Shown: piece after piece, positions 31,606-39,733 of the stretch
Position numbering within the stretch: position 1 is the first letter of the stretch
How the letters are laid out: each line of letters starts with the position of its first letter
Origin: a bacterium
GTDB taxonomy: Bacteria > Pseudomonadota > Gammaproteobacteria > Nevskiales > OUC007
Direction: 5' to 3'
Length of the DNA stretch: 45,979 nt
NCBI GenBank assembly: GCA_018222345.1
Contig: JAAFAL010000007.1
Coordinates: 1 to 45,979 of the forward strand
Notes under the pieces: model-generated
Databases searched by the model: none
Told to the model about the DNA's origin: nothing
Seen by the model: only the letters and a program-made list of their open reading frames with translations
Position numbers and translations under genes: made by a program

Positions 31606-32432
31606 GCGGGGTTGATCCTGGATGACAACAGCCGCTCAGACAAGCTGATAGCGGTGAGATTGACCACGGCCAGCGCAACAATCAGCACCAGCGCGGCGGC
31701 GTAGGCGCGGGGCTCGCCGCCGGCAACATTGAGCGCCAGGTCGAAAATGTGTACCGACAGCGAGCGGCCTGAATCGAGCAGCGAGTCGGGCATGCGCGCC
31801 ACGTAGCCGCTGGTGAACAGCAGTGCCGCAGTCTCGGCCGCCGCGCGGCCGATGCCCAGCACGACGCCAACCAATACGCCCGGCGCGGCAGCGGGTAGCA
31901 GCACGGCGACCAAAGTCCGCCAGCGTTGCATGCCCAGCGCCGCCGCAGCATGGCGAATGTCGATGGGCACGGCGCGCAGGCCTTGCTCGATGGAGCGAAT
32001 GAGGATGGGCAGCACCATGCAAGCCAGCGTCAGCCCGCCCGACAAGATGGAAAACCCCAGGCCCAGCGCCAAGCCGAACACCGCGTAACCGAACAAGCCG
32101 AAGACAATCGACGGCACGCCGGCGAGTACGTCCAGGCTGCGGCGCACCAGGCGCCCGAACCAGCGCTCGTCATCAGCTTCGGACAACACAATCGCCGTGG
32201 CCAGGCCCAGCGGCAAGCTGACGCTGAGGCACACGACCAGGATCAATGACGTCGAGACAATCACCGGGCCAATGCCACCGGCACGCCCGGCGTCGGCCAC
32301 CGGCATCAGCAGATACATCAGGTTGATCTGCCCCAGGCCATTCATGACGATGTCGCCCAGCAGCCAAGCGAAACCACCGGCCACAATGCCTGCAGCCAAC
32401 CAACACACGCCTGCCAGCAGCCGGTCACCCAT
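31602..32432 (-). CDS. pstA: Phosphate ABC transporter permease PstA
   Basis: This inner-membrane permease has 276 residues from the ATG at 32432, which overlaps the pstC end by 8 nt. It has about six membrane segments, and the conserved cytoplasmic EAA region is AAAALGMQRWRTLVAVLLPAAAPGVLVGVVLGIGRAAAETAALLFT. SLDVLAGVPSIVFGLFGYAVFG is the family block shared with PstC. It is slightly shorter at the N-terminus than E. coli PstA. Confidence 0.94.
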   Translation of the reverse strand: MGDRLLAGVCWLAAGIVAGGFAWLLGDIVMNGLGQINLMYLLMPVADAGRAGGIGPVIVSTSLILVVCLSVSLPLGLATAIVLSEADDERWFGRLVRRSLDVLAGVPSIVFGLFGYAVFGLALGLGFSILSGGLTLACMVLPILIRSIEQGLRAVPIDIRHAAAALGMQRWRTLVAVLLPAAAPGVLVGVVLGIGRAAAETAALLFTSGYVARMPDSLLDSGRSLSVHIFDLALNVAGGEPRAYAAALVLIVALAVVNLTAISLSERLLSSRINPA

Positions 32433-33315
32433 GGGCGGTTCGCCGCGCGTTTGCGCCGCGGCCAAGCTCGGCCACGAGCACCAGTGCGATGACCAGCAAA
32501 GTCAGCACCAAACCGGTGAGGAACAAGGCGCTGCGGTGGTCGCCATAGGCATAGGCCATTTCCAGCGCAATATTGGCGGTGAGTGTGCGCACGGGCTCAA
32601 ACACACTCGCCGGCACCTGCACCACGTTGCCACAAACCATGAGCACGGCCATGGTCTCGCCAATCGCGCGCGCCACGCCCAGGATGATGCCGGTGACCAC
32701 ACCGCCGCGCGCTGCGGGCAAAGCCACCTGCAGGGCCGTACGCCAGCGCGACAAGCCCAACGCCGCTGCGGCCGACAGGGTGGCGCGCGGCACACTGCGC
32801 AGGGCCGAGTCGGCCAGCAAAGCGATGGTGGGCAGAATCATCAGCCCCAGCACCAAAGCGCCGGCCAACACGCTGGCCCCCGGCGGCTGCCAGCGGTTGA
32901 TGAGCGGCACTAGCACCACCAAGCCCCAAAAGCCGAACACCACCGACGGCACGCCCGCCAACACTTCCAGCATGCGCCGGAACAGTTGGCCGATGCGCGG
33001 CGGTGCAACAAAGCGGCAGAACACTGCCGAAGCAATGGCCAGCGGTGCTGCGAGCACCGTGGCACCAAACGCCACCGCGCCGGAGCCGGCCAGCAGCGCG
33101 ACAATACTGAACTGGCCGGCGGCGGCAGTATCCGCCGGGAACCAACCGTCGTCAGCAAATAGCCGCCACGGGCCGATGGCGTCCAGCACCGGGCCGGCCT
33201 GCAGCAATAAGAAGATCACGACCAAAATCAGCAGCGCGGCGGAAAATGCCGCGCACAGTCGCAAACCGCCGGTCAGCAGCCGATCCGGATCCAGCCGGGA
33301 TGCACTGGCTGGCAC
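32425..33315 (-). CDS. pstC: Phosphate ABC transporter permease PstC
   Basis: This second Pst permease has six membrane segments. MLEVLAGVPSVVFGFWGLVVLVP and the EAA-type loop SAAAALGLSRWRTALQVALPAARGGVVTGIILGVARAIGETMAVLMVCGN are the PstC signatures. I placed the start at GTG 33315, 7 nt after the pstS stop; TTG at 33354 would overlap pstS by 32 nt and has no better ribosome site. The protein is 296 residues. It is coupled by overlap to pstA. Confidence 0.92.
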   Translation of the reverse strand: MPASASRLDPDRLLTGGLRLCAAFSAALLILVVIFLLLQAGPVLDAIGPWRLFADDGWFPADTAAAGQFSIVALLAGSGAVAFGATVLAAPLAIASAVFCRFVAPPRIGQLFRRMLEVLAGVPSVVFGFWGLVVLVPLINRWQPPGASVLAGALVLGLMILPTIALLADSALRSVPRATLSAAAALGLSRWRTALQVALPAARGGVVTGIILGVARAIGETMAVLMVCGNVVQVPASVFEPVRTLTANIALEMAYAYGDHRSALFLTGLVLTLLVIALVLVAELGRGANARRTAHG

Positions 33316-33322
33316 TCGCTGC

Positions 33323-34138
33323 TCAGCGCGCTGGGACAAAAGCCTGCGCCTCAATCAGGTCATGCACGGCGGGTGACAGGGCGTAGTCCAGCACTTGTTT
33401 GGCAGCCGGCGCCAAGTCATCGCGGGTCACCAGAATCAACACGCGGCTCATCGGAAAACTGCCATCGGCCACGGTCTGGCTAGACGCGGGCACGCCGGCC
33501 AGCGGCAGTAGCTTGATGGGCACGCCGGCCTGCTGGTCGGTCTCGGCTGTGCCGATAGACATGTAGATGATGGCATCCGGATTGCCAGCCACCAGCTTGA
33601 TGCCTTGCTGGTTTTCTCCGGCGATCAGGTCGGGCTTGATCTGCCGCTCAGCAACATCAAAGTAGTCCTGAAAAATGTTCAGTTCAGAGCGCCCATTGGC
33701 ACGGCTGATGGCGGTAATCGGCGCGTCCTTGCCACCCACTTGTTGCCAGTTGCTGATGCGGCCCAGGTAGATATCGCGCAGTTGATCGTCGCTGAGACTG
33801 TCCACCGGGTTGCTGGCATGCAGCAAAAACGCCACCCCATCACGCGCCAGAATATGTTGATTGGCGCCCTCAGCCTCGGCGGGTTTGAGTGCGCGCGACG
33901 ACATGCCGATGTCGGCCAATCCGGTGCGTGCATCCTGAATACCGCGAGACGAGCCGCCGGTTTGCACATCTACGCGGATAGTCGGATTCGCCGCCTCGTA
34001 GCGGCGCGCCACCTCGGTCATCACCGGGCCGATGGTGCTGGAGCCAGTCAGCGTGACCGTGGTGGTGGTCTGCCCATTACCGCAGGCGGCAAGCACGACC
34101 GCGGACAAAACAAGGAGCAGGCGCCAGATTGGCAACAT
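33323..34138 (-). CDS. pstS: Phosphate-binding lipoprotein PstS (short type)
   Basis: This 271-residue periplasmic phosphate-binding protein is anchored as a lipoprotein: LLLVLSAVVLAAC, lipobox cysteine at 19. Phosphate-contacting loops are seen as TGSSTIGP near residue 31 and QTGGSSRGIQDA near 60, with ISRANGRSELNIFQDYF later. It belongs to the short PstS/PBP-like-2 group rather than the 340-residue E. coli type. It lies 80 nt downstream of the TPR gene and is followed by pstCAB. Confidence 0.93.
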   Translation of the reverse strand: MLPIWRLLLVLSAVVLAACGNGQTTTTVTLTGSSTIGPVMTEVARRYEAANPTIRVDVQTGGSSRGIQDARTGLADIGMSSRALKPAEAEGANQHILARDGVAFLLHASNPVDSLSDDQLRDIYLGRISNWQQVGGKDAPITAISRANGRSELNIFQDYFDVAERQIKPDLIAGENQQGIKLVAGNPDAIIYMSIGTAETDQQAGVPIKLLPLAGVPASSQTVADGSFPMSRVLILVTRDDLAPAAKQVLDYALSPAVHDLIEAQAFVPAR

Positions 34139-34167
34139 GAGCGGCTCAGCAGCAAATGAGGCGCTCG

Positions 34168-34173
34168 ATTATA
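34168..34173 (-). promoter_or_regulatory. Possible -10 of a pstS promoter
   Basis: A perfect TATAAT lies 30 nt before the pstS start on the minus strand. No good -35 stands 16-18 nt upstream, as expected for an activator-dependent promoter, but I do not see a convincing Pho box here. Confidence 0.4.
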
Positions 34174-34218
34174 GGCAGGTCACTGTGCACGACATCGGAA
34201 TGTCTGCCATGCCTTTCG

Positions 34219-35538
34219 CTATCCGCTAATGTCGATGGCGTCCTGGTTGTTTTCGTCGGCTTCCAGCGCTTCTTCGGTGCGCTTTTCCAGTTCCAGCTTG
34301 GCTTTTTCCAGCGCGCGGATACGCTTGAGCTCGGCGGTGGTGTAGCTCTCCCACTTGGCTGCGGCGCGGAAGCTGCTCTTGTCCTGCTTGGCGCGCCGGA
34401 AAGACTGCAAGGCGCCTTCGAACTGCTTGGTATTGAACTGCGCCATGCCCATCAACATGAGATTGTTGGCAGGGTTTTTCAGGCCACCTTTCTGGTCTGC
34501 CAGCTTGGCGGCTTTTACCGCCTCGTCGAAGTCACCCGCATTGAAATGCACGCCGGCCAAGCGGGCGAAGAGCACGCCATCGTCAGACTGTTGCGCCGCG
34601 CGCTCCAGCGCCGGCACGGCCTTCTTGTGCTCGTTGGCGGCGGCCCAGGCATTGGCCAGCGTGGTGATGTTCTTCTGGTTGTCTTCGATCACGCCGGCCT
34701 GCATGCCGGTTTCGATGATTGTGCCGGCTTTGTACGGCACGTCCTGGCCCAGGTACATGTACGCCAGGTTGAGCAGTTCGGTCTCTTTGCTCAGGCCGCC
34801 GTGTTCGTAGATGGCGTCATAGACCGCCAGGCGCTTTTTGTTCTCGCCCAGCTCGGAATAAATGCCGGCCAGTTGGCGCATGTAACTCAGCTTGGGATAC
34901 AGCGCGATGAGCTGCTCGTAGGTTTCGGCAGTGGCCTTGTAGTCCTTCTTGGAGAAGTACAGCGCTGACTTGAGCCGCAGCCATGACTCGTTGATGGGCT
35001 TGCCTTCGGCCTGCTCCAAATCGATAGCGGTGTTGACGTTGCTCAGCGCGCGGTCGTACTGCTCGGTTTGGTAGTACGCCTGCGCCAGCATGATGTGCGC
35101 GGTGGGCGTGGGTTTATCGACCTCGGACAACCAGCTTTGCATGAAGCGGATGCAGTTGCTGTAGTCCTCGATCTGGAAGTACATCTGCGCAATGGTGTAC
35201 TTGGCGTTCGACTTCAAGCCCTCGGTGGCATCGCGCTGCGACAACACCTTGCGATAGGCGCCGATGGCTTCCTTGTACTGGTTGTTGCTGGCGTAGATGA
35301 AGGCGTAGAAATTCCACATCTGCGACTTGGCGTAGCTGTTGAGCTTGTCGCTGCCCTTGAGCTTGTCCAGCGTGGCGAGGGCTTGGGCCGTCTCGCCTTG
35401 CTCAGCCAGCTCTTGCGCCTTGGTCAATGCCTCGAAGGTTTTGGCGTCAATCGCACCTTTTTGCGCCAGCACCAGGCCGGGCAGCGCCAACAAGGCAATG
35501 GCGATGATTTTTGCAAACGAACGGCGCATGGCAGGCAC
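34219..35538 (-). CDS. TPR protein of the Ton system (TtpB-like position)
   Basis: This 439-residue exported protein has a signal peptide (RRSFAKIIAIALLALPGLVLAQ) and a long series of tetratricopeptide repeats, e.g. YAFIYASNNQYKEAIGAYRKVL, IMLAQAYYQTEQYDRALSNVNTAI, FARLAGVHFNAGDFDEAVKAAKLA and MGMAQFNTKQFEGALQSFRRAKQD. The C-terminus is charged coiled coil (ELKRIRALEKAKLELEKRTEEALEADE). It is the TPR component encoded after tonB in multi-part Ton systems of vibrios and relatives, where it sits in the periplasm. Only a short gap separates it from tonB. Confidence 0.88.
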   Translation of the reverse strand: MPAMRRSFAKIIAIALLALPGLVLAQKGAIDAKTFEALTKAQELAEQGETAQALATLDKLKGSDKLNSYAKSQMWNFYAFIYASNNQYKEAIGAYRKVLSQRDATEGLKSNAKYTIAQMYFQIEDYSNCIRFMQSWLSEVDKPTPTAHIMLAQAYYQTEQYDRALSNVNTAIDLEQAEGKPINESWLRLKSALYFSKKDYKATAETYEQLIALYPKLSYMRQLAGIYSELGENKKRLAVYDAIYEHGGLSKETELLNLAYMYLGQDVPYKAGTIIETGMQAGVIEDNQKNITTLANAWAAANEHKKAVPALERAAQQSDDGVLFARLAGVHFNAGDFDEAVKAAKLADQKGGLKNPANNLMLMGMAQFNTKQFEGALQSFRRAKQDKSSFRAAAKWESYTTAELKRIRALEKAKLELEKRTEEALEADENNQDAIDISG

Positions 35539-35540
35539 TC

Positions 35541-36155
35541 CTACTTGGCGAGCTCGAACTTGATGACGGTTTGCACGTTGGCCACTTCGACGGCTTGGCC
35601 GTCCACCACGCGCGGCTTGTATTTGTAGCGCGAGGCTGAATCCACGGCGGCGCGGTCAAACACGCTGTTGGTCGATTGCACCACCTGCGGATCACGCACT
35701 GAGCCCTGCTTGGTAACCGTGTAACGCACCAGCACTTCGCCTTCCAGCCCGCGGGCCAGGGCGCGGCGCGGGTATTGCGGTGCTACCTTGACGATAGGCA
35801 GGTATTCGCCGTCGGTGGCAGCCAGGCCGCCACCCATGTTCAGGTCCAGCCGCGCATTGACCTGGTTGGGGCCGCTGATTTGGCCCACGGCAGCATTGCC
35901 GTCGATCTGGTCGAAATCTTGCTGCGGCACGTCCGGTGGCGGCGTGTCGTCCAGCTCGGGCTTGTCGGGTTTCTCGACCGAGCGCTGGGTTTGGATGTCC
36001 TGCTTGGGCATGAAGATGTCGGGCAGCTTCACCACCTCGCTCTTGTCCAACCCGCGGTCGGCGAACTCGATCAGCGACACCATGGTCAGGATCAGGCCAC
36101 CTGTGACTATCGCGGCGGGCGGCACAACCAGTGCACTACGAATCACGGCATTCAT
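35541..36155 (-). CDS. tonB: Energy-transducing protein TonB
   Basis: This 204-residue TonB has a single N-terminal membrane anchor (ALVVPPAAIVTGGLILTMVSLIEF) and a short proline and acid-rich linker (EKPDKPELDDTPPPDVPQ). The C-terminal TonB domain has PQYPRRALARGLEGEVLVRYTVTKQGSV, then VFDRAAVDSASRYKYKPRVVDGQAV. The short linker resembles Vibrio TonB2-type proteins, which rely on partner proteins to reach the outer membrane. ATG at 36155 uses GAGG in the end of the 145-bp inverted-repeat element. The gene's stop is 2 nt before the TPR start. Confidence 0.93.
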   Translation of the reverse strand: MNAVIRSALVVPPAAIVTGGLILTMVSLIEFADRGLDKSEVVKLPDIFMPKQDIQTQRSVEKPDKPELDDTPPPDVPQQDFDQIDGNAAVGQISGPNQVNARLDLNMGGGLAATDGEYLPIVKVAPQYPRRALARGLEGEVLVRYTVTKQGSVRDPQVVQSTNSVFDRAAVDSASRYKYKPRVVDGQAVEVANVQTVIKFELAK

Positions 36156-36156
36156 A

Positions 36157-36301
36157 ATGAGGCCTCTGAAAAGCGTTGCGAGCGCAGCAAGGTCGGGAGC
36201 GCCCGGAGCGCAGGAACCGGAGCGTATGTGGCTATACGTGAGGATTTCGAGCACCGGACGCGCCCGAGATTGCAAGCGCAGTAGCTTTTCAGGGGCCTCA
36301 T
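36157..36301. mobile_element. MITE-like element between exbD and tonB
   Basis: This 145-bp stretch is bounded by inverted repeats of 18 bp with one mismatch: ATGAGGCCTCTGAAAAGC (36157-36174) and GCTTTTCAGGGGCCTCAT (36284-36301). Inside is a smaller hairpin, CGTAT/ATACG, around 36223-36238. It has no coding capacity of its own. The right end supplies the exbD stop codon and the left end the tonB Shine-Dalgarno GAGG. It could be a non-autonomous transposable element or a structured mRNA spacer. Confidence 0.7.
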
Positions 36302-36714
36302 GCTGAGTCCTCCGTTGCCAGCGACACTCTTTCCGGCGGTACAACCTGGCGGGCTTGGTCTAGCACCTCGGCAAAGGTTTTCATCGACGACAGCTCGTCG
36401 GCCTGGATGACCACGCCGCCTTCAGGGTTTTCGGCAAACAGGCGCTCGACATTGGCGCGCACCGAGCGGATATCCACGCGGCGGCCGTCCATATAAACGC
36501 TGTTGTCGGCCTGGATGGCGATCAGCACCGAGGGGTTGTTCTTCTGCTCGGCAGTCGAACTTTGCGGCCGGTTGACCTCAACGCCGGTCTCCTTGACGAA
36601 GGTGGCCGTGACGATGAAGAAGATGAGCATGATGAACACCACGTCCAGCATGGGCGTGAGGTCAACTGCGCCTTCTTCTTCGATCTCTTCCTGCGAGGAA
36701 AATGAACGTGCCAT
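36298..36714 (-). CDS. exbD: Biopolymer transport protein ExbD
   Basis: This 138-residue membrane protein has the ExbD/TolR pattern: a cytoplasmic acidic start (EEIEEEGAVDLTPMLDVVFIMLIFFIVTATFV) whose membrane helix carries the proton-translocating aspartate (D24 in PMLDVVF). A periplasmic domain follows (VLIAIQADNSVYMDGRRVD, VVIQADELSSMKTF). The ATG at 36714 is the family start; the longer reading lies in exbB. It forms the proton channel with ExbB. The stop codon TGA lies in the end of the inverted-repeat element. Confidence 0.94.
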   Translation of the reverse strand: MARSFSSQEEIEEEGAVDLTPMLDVVFIMLIFFIVTATFVKETGVEVNRPQSSTAEQKNNPSVLIAIQADNSVYMDGRRVDIRSVRANVERLFAENPEGGVVIQADELSSMKTFAEVLDQARQVVPPERVSLATEDSA

Positions 36715-36733
36715 GAGCGAATCTCGGTAGTGG

Positions 36734-37261
36734 TCAGTGGGCCGGCGGCAGCACGGCTTGCACCCGTGCGCGGCGGCGCGTGACCAGTTGTGACAGATAA
36801 ATATTGGCGAACAGGCCAGACAATGCAGCGACCATGCCGGCCATGGTGGGGATGGTGGCGCGCGACACGCCGCCGGCCATGGACTTGGCATCGCCACCGC
36901 CGGTGATCGACAGCACCGTGAACACTTCGATCATGCCGGTGACGGTGCCCAGCAAGCCGAACAGCGGGCACAGCGCGATCATCACCTTGATGAGCCGCAG
37001 GTTGGCCTCGATCTTGACGCCCATCTCGGACACCAACTTGCGGCGCACCGACTCGCCAAACCACGAGGTTTTGTCGCCACGGTCGGCCCAAGCCTGCTGC
37101 GCTTGGCTCAGGTCGCCTCTGAACGCGATCAGGCAATAGGTGAAACGCTCGAGAATCAGCACCCACATGATGAAGGTGAGCACGGCGATCAGCGACAGCA
37201 CGAGCCCGCCGCTGGCAAAGAAATTGCCGATGGCTTCTTGGGCGTCGAGTAGAAACAGCAT
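36734..37261 (-). CDS. exbB: MotA/TolQ/ExbB proton channel protein (ExbB2 type)
   Basis: This 175-residue ExbB has three membrane helices: FFASGGLVLSLIAVLTFIMWVLIL, then after the cytoplasmic loop ALCPLFGLLGTVTGMIEVF and ATIPTMAGMVAALSGLFANIYL. GLLGTVTGMI is the family signature. It is the short form that pairs with ExbD in TonB2-type systems. exbD follows after 19 nt. A palindromic repeat separates it from the longer ExbB paralogue upstream. Confidence 0.93.
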   Translation of the reverse strand: MLFLLDAQEAIGNFFASGGLVLSLIAVLTFIMWVLILERFTYCLIAFRGDLSQAQQAWADRGDKTSWFGESVRRKLVSEMGVKIEANLRLIKVMIALCPLFGLLGTVTGMIEVFTVLSITGGGDAKSMAGGVSRATIPTMAGMVAALSGLFANIYLSQLVTRRRARVQAVLPPAH

Positions 37262-37283
37262 GACTAACTCCCGACCCTAAAGC

Positions 37284-37370
37284 TGTCATTGCGAGGGCGC
37301 GCAGCGTCCGCGGCAATCTCGTCACGTATCGCCACCGTGACGAGATTGCTTCGCTGCGCTCGCAATGACA
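37284..37370. repeat. Palindromic repeat, copy 7 (opposite orientation)
   Basis: This 87-bp copy has ends TGTCATTGCGAG and CTCGCAATGACA and inner arms GCAATCTCGTCACG and CGTGACGAGATTGC. Its CCGCGG side is on the left, so it is inverted relative to copy 2. It sits inside the Ton operon between the two ExbB-family genes. Confidence 0.9.
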
Positions 37371-37396
37371 TGACGTTAACGGGATGCATCTGCGGC

Positions 37397-38773
37397 TCAG
37401 CGCCCAGCGCGTTCGGCGACGATGCCGGCGCTTTGCTCCTCAAGCACATGCAGGATGCGCTTGGAGCGGGCAAACAACATGCTGTGTGCCAGCAACATCG
37501 GAATCGCCACAACCAAGCCCAGCACCGTGGTCACCAGCGCGCTGGAGATACCGCCAGCCATGGCTTTGGGATCGCCCGCACCATAAATGGTAATGGCCTG
37601 GAACACGATAATCATGCCGGTGACGGTGCCCAGCAGGCCCATCAGCGGTGCAACCATGGAGATGATCTTGATCATCGGCAGTCCGCGGTTGATGGCCGGG
37701 CGTTCCTTGATAATGGCCTCGCCGAGTTTCAACTCCAGCGTTTCAACATCGTCGTTGGCGTGCTTTTGGCCCACCTGGATGATGCGACCAAGAGGGTTAT
37801 TGTCGCTGGCCTCGCCGGCCTTGCGCTGCTTGCTCACCTTGGCCGACAGCGCGGTGAGTGCGAGGAAGCGCCACAGTGCGACCAGCAAGCCGAAGACGCC
37901 GACCGCAGTGATCACGTAGCCCACCAGCTTGCCTTGCTTCCAGCGCTCGGCAATCGTTGGCGAGTTGATCAGCGCTTTCAGGTAACCACCGCCGGCAGCG
38001 CCCGTGGGGTCCATGCCCACAGGGGTAAACCCTGCATTGGCGTTTTGCAGCTTGGCGGCGCCGCTGCCATAGCCCTGCGGCTGACGCGGCAGCACCGACA
38101 CGCTTTGGGTGTTGTCGTCGTAGGCCAGGTAGTCGCCGTTCGACAGCAACTGAAACTGGCCAACGCGGACGACCTCGCGATTTTGCTCGGTGCCCACTTG
38201 TGTGGCGTATTTGACGACATCGCCAGAGGCGGTCATCTCGCGGTGCAGTTCGAACCACAGGCCTTCGATTTCTTCCACCGTGGGTAGGTCGGTGTCGTCG
38301 GTCATCTTGGCAATCAAGTTGCCGAGGAATTCCTGGCGGCCGTCGAATTGGCTGGTGGTAATCGACGCCTTGAGGCGGCCACGCAAGTCACCGGCGGCAC
38401 CGGTGAGGTGGCCGAACAACTCTTTCAGCGAGCCCAGGCGGTCATCGCGCTGCTGGCGCTTTTCTTCCACCTTCAACTCATTGGCGTTGAATTCTTTCTC
38501 AAGCTGCGCCGAGCGCGACTCTAGCTGGGCGATCTTGGCCTTGGCTTCGCGGATCAGGCGATCCTGCTGCGCCTGGTCGGCCAAAAACTCGGCCTCGCGG
38601 CGCTTGTTCTCCTGCGCATCGCGGGCGCGGCCCTGGCGCACTTCGTTGAGCAGCTCGCGCATCGACAAATCGTCAGACGTCGCAGCGGCGCGGTCGCTCT
38701 GTGCGGCGGCCGGAGCAGCCAGCGCAGCGCTGGCCAAAGCAGCGGACACTGCAACTAATTTAAGGGCGCGCAT
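37397..38773 (-). CDS. TtpC-like ExbB-family protein with periplasmic coiled coil
   Basis: This 458-residue protein has a signal peptide (LVAVSAALASAALAAPAAA), then a long coiled coil of about 90 residues (ELLNEVRQGRARDAQENKRREAEFLADQ, ESRSAQLEKEFNANELKVEEKRQQRDD) and a periplasmic domain. A C-terminal MotA/TolQ/ExbB channel domain follows (GYVITAVGVFGLLVALWRFLALT, then ISMVAPLMGLLGTVTGMIIVFQAI and ALVTTVLGLVVAIPMLLAHSML). This layout matches TtpC, an essential part of the TonB2 systems of vibrios that bridges inner membrane and periplasm. The ATG overlaps the preceding stop (TAATG). Confidence 0.9.
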   Translation of the reverse strand: MRALKLVAVSAALASAALAAPAAAQSDRAAATSDDLSMRELLNEVRQGRARDAQENKRREAEFLADQAQQDRLIREAKAKIAQLESRSAQLEKEFNANELKVEEKRQQRDDRLGSLKELFGHLTGAAGDLRGRLKASITTSQFDGRQEFLGNLIAKMTDDTDLPTVEEIEGLWFELHREMTASGDVVKYATQVGTEQNREVVRVGQFQLLSNGDYLAYDDNTQSVSVLPRQPQGYGSGAAKLQNANAGFTPVGMDPTGAAGGGYLKALINSPTIAERWKQGKLVGYVITAVGVFGLLVALWRFLALTALSAKVSKQRKAGEASDNNPLGRIIQVGQKHANDDVETLELKLGEAIIKERPAINRGLPMIKIISMVAPLMGLLGTVTGMIIVFQAITIYGAGDPKAMAGGISSALVTTVLGLVVAIPMLLAHSMLFARSKRILHVLEEQSAGIVAERAGR

Positions 38774-39558
38774 TAGTTCACCTCCGGCGTGGTCGGGGCG
38801 GGGATGGGCAGGGTCACCAGGTCAATGGAGGCCTGCTTTTTCGACATCTTGATGCCCTCGCGCACGCTGTTGCGGTAGGTGCCGGCATCCAAGGTTTGCC
38901 ACTGCTTGGCATCGTGGTCCCAAACCGCGGTGGTCGCGGCGTCGCGGGTTTGCGCCACCAGTGCCACGCGGCCAAAGCGCAGCACATCAACTTCGCGCTG
39001 CTCACCGTCGATCTCGACGATGTCTTGATAGGTGTCGATCTTGCGGCCGTAATCGTTTTCGATCTGATAAGCCTCGAGCACCTGGCGGAATTTCTCGGCG
39101 ACGTTCACATCGGCTTTTTGCAGCGTGTCCTGCACAAAGGCCAGGCGTTCTTGGCGCTCAATTTCGTGGAACGGCAGGTCGATCTCGACAAAGGTGCTCA
39201 GCGCTTCGACCATGCGGGTGGTCAGCGGCAGCATTTGGCGCTCGATCTTGGCCACTTGAGTAATCGAACTATCGAAGCGCTCGATCAGCGCAACCTGGCT
39301 TTTGACCTGCGTGGACAGTTGCTCGTTGTACTGCTCCAGGCCGTCCTGCTGCTTAAGCAAGGCGCGGTATTCGATCAGCTTGGCTTGCTGGGCATCGACA
39401 ATCTTGTCGATCTTTTCTTGCGACTGCTGGCCATCGGCCACTTTCTGCTCGCCAATATCAACGGCTTGGTTGAGCTGCTGGCTTTGAGCAAATGCAGGCA
39501 CAGCAAGGCCAAACAGCGCCGCGCAAGCAATTGGCCCGAGGGCTATGGAGACTTTCAC
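38773..39558 (-). CDS. DUF3450 family periplasmic coiled-coil protein of the Ton system
   Basis: This exported protein of 261 residues has signal peptide KVSIALGPIACAALFGLAVPAFA and then long coiled coil (GEQKVADGQQSQEKIDKIVDAQQAKLIEYRALLKQQDGLEQYNEQL). A compact domain follows with PFHEIERQERL, EAYQIENDYGRKIDTYQ and RFGRVALVAQTRD, the DUF3450 pattern. In marine gammaproteobacteria DUF3450 genes precede ttpC; function is unknown. I chose GTG at 39558, 8 nt after GAGG; the ATG at 39606 adds a non-signal leader. It is the first gene of the Ton operon and has a strong Pho box upstream. Confidence 0.88.
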   Translation of the reverse strand: MKVSIALGPIACAALFGLAVPAFAQSQQLNQAVDIGEQKVADGQQSQEKIDKIVDAQQAKLIEYRALLKQQDGLEQYNEQLSTQVKSQVALIERFDSSITQVAKIERQMLPLTTRMVEALSTFVEIDLPFHEIERQERLAFVQDTLQKADVNVAEKFRQVLEAYQIENDYGRKIDTYQDIVEIDGEQREVDVLRFGRVALVAQTRDAATTAVWDHDAKQWQTLDAGTYRNSVREGIKMSKKQASIDLVTLPIPAPTTPEVN

Positions 39559-39650
39559 AGGGCGATTCCTCGTCGTGAAATGAGTTTGTTGGGAGATGGG
39601 CGGCATGCAACAAGCAGCGCCTCAACGGGCGCGTAGCCTGCCAGCGCGAT

Positions 39651-39668
39651 GTGACAAATCAATGACAG
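39651..39668 (-). promoter_or_regulatory. Pho box (PhoB-binding site) before the Ton operon
   Basis: On the minus strand CTGTCAT-TGAT-TTGTCAC has two direct 7-mers 11 bp apart. It matches CTGTCAT-N4-CTGTCAY at 13 of 14 defined positions. I recall a near-identical box in front of E. coli pstS. It stands 93 nt before the DUF3450 start codon. The -10 behind it is poor, so the exact promoter is uncertain. Confidence 0.75.
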
Positions 39669-39679
39669 ATGTCAGAAAC

Positions 39680-39707
39680 AACATGGCGGCCCGGAGGCCG
39701 CCATGTT
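39680..39707 (-). terminator. Hairpin terminator after the beta-helix lipoprotein gene
   Basis: A perfect 12-bp stem AACATGGCGGCC/GGCCGCCATGTT with a 4-nt loop lies 27 nt past the stop codon. The following minus-strand bases GTTTCT make a weak U-tract. It separates the receptor/lipoprotein pair from the Ton operon. Confidence 0.65.
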
Positions 39708-39733
39708 GCTTTATGCGAGGTTGGTGTTTGCCT

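Noticed and set aside
34139-34218. A Pho box directly before pstS
   Set aside because: ATGTCGT/AGTGACC segments upstream of TATAAT match the consensus poorly and with the wrong period. pst may be read from the Ton operon promoter instead.
36157-36301. A small gene inside the exbD-tonB gap
   Set aside because: Frames through the element are extensions of tonB or short, with no ribosome site; the inverted-repeat structure explains the stretch better.
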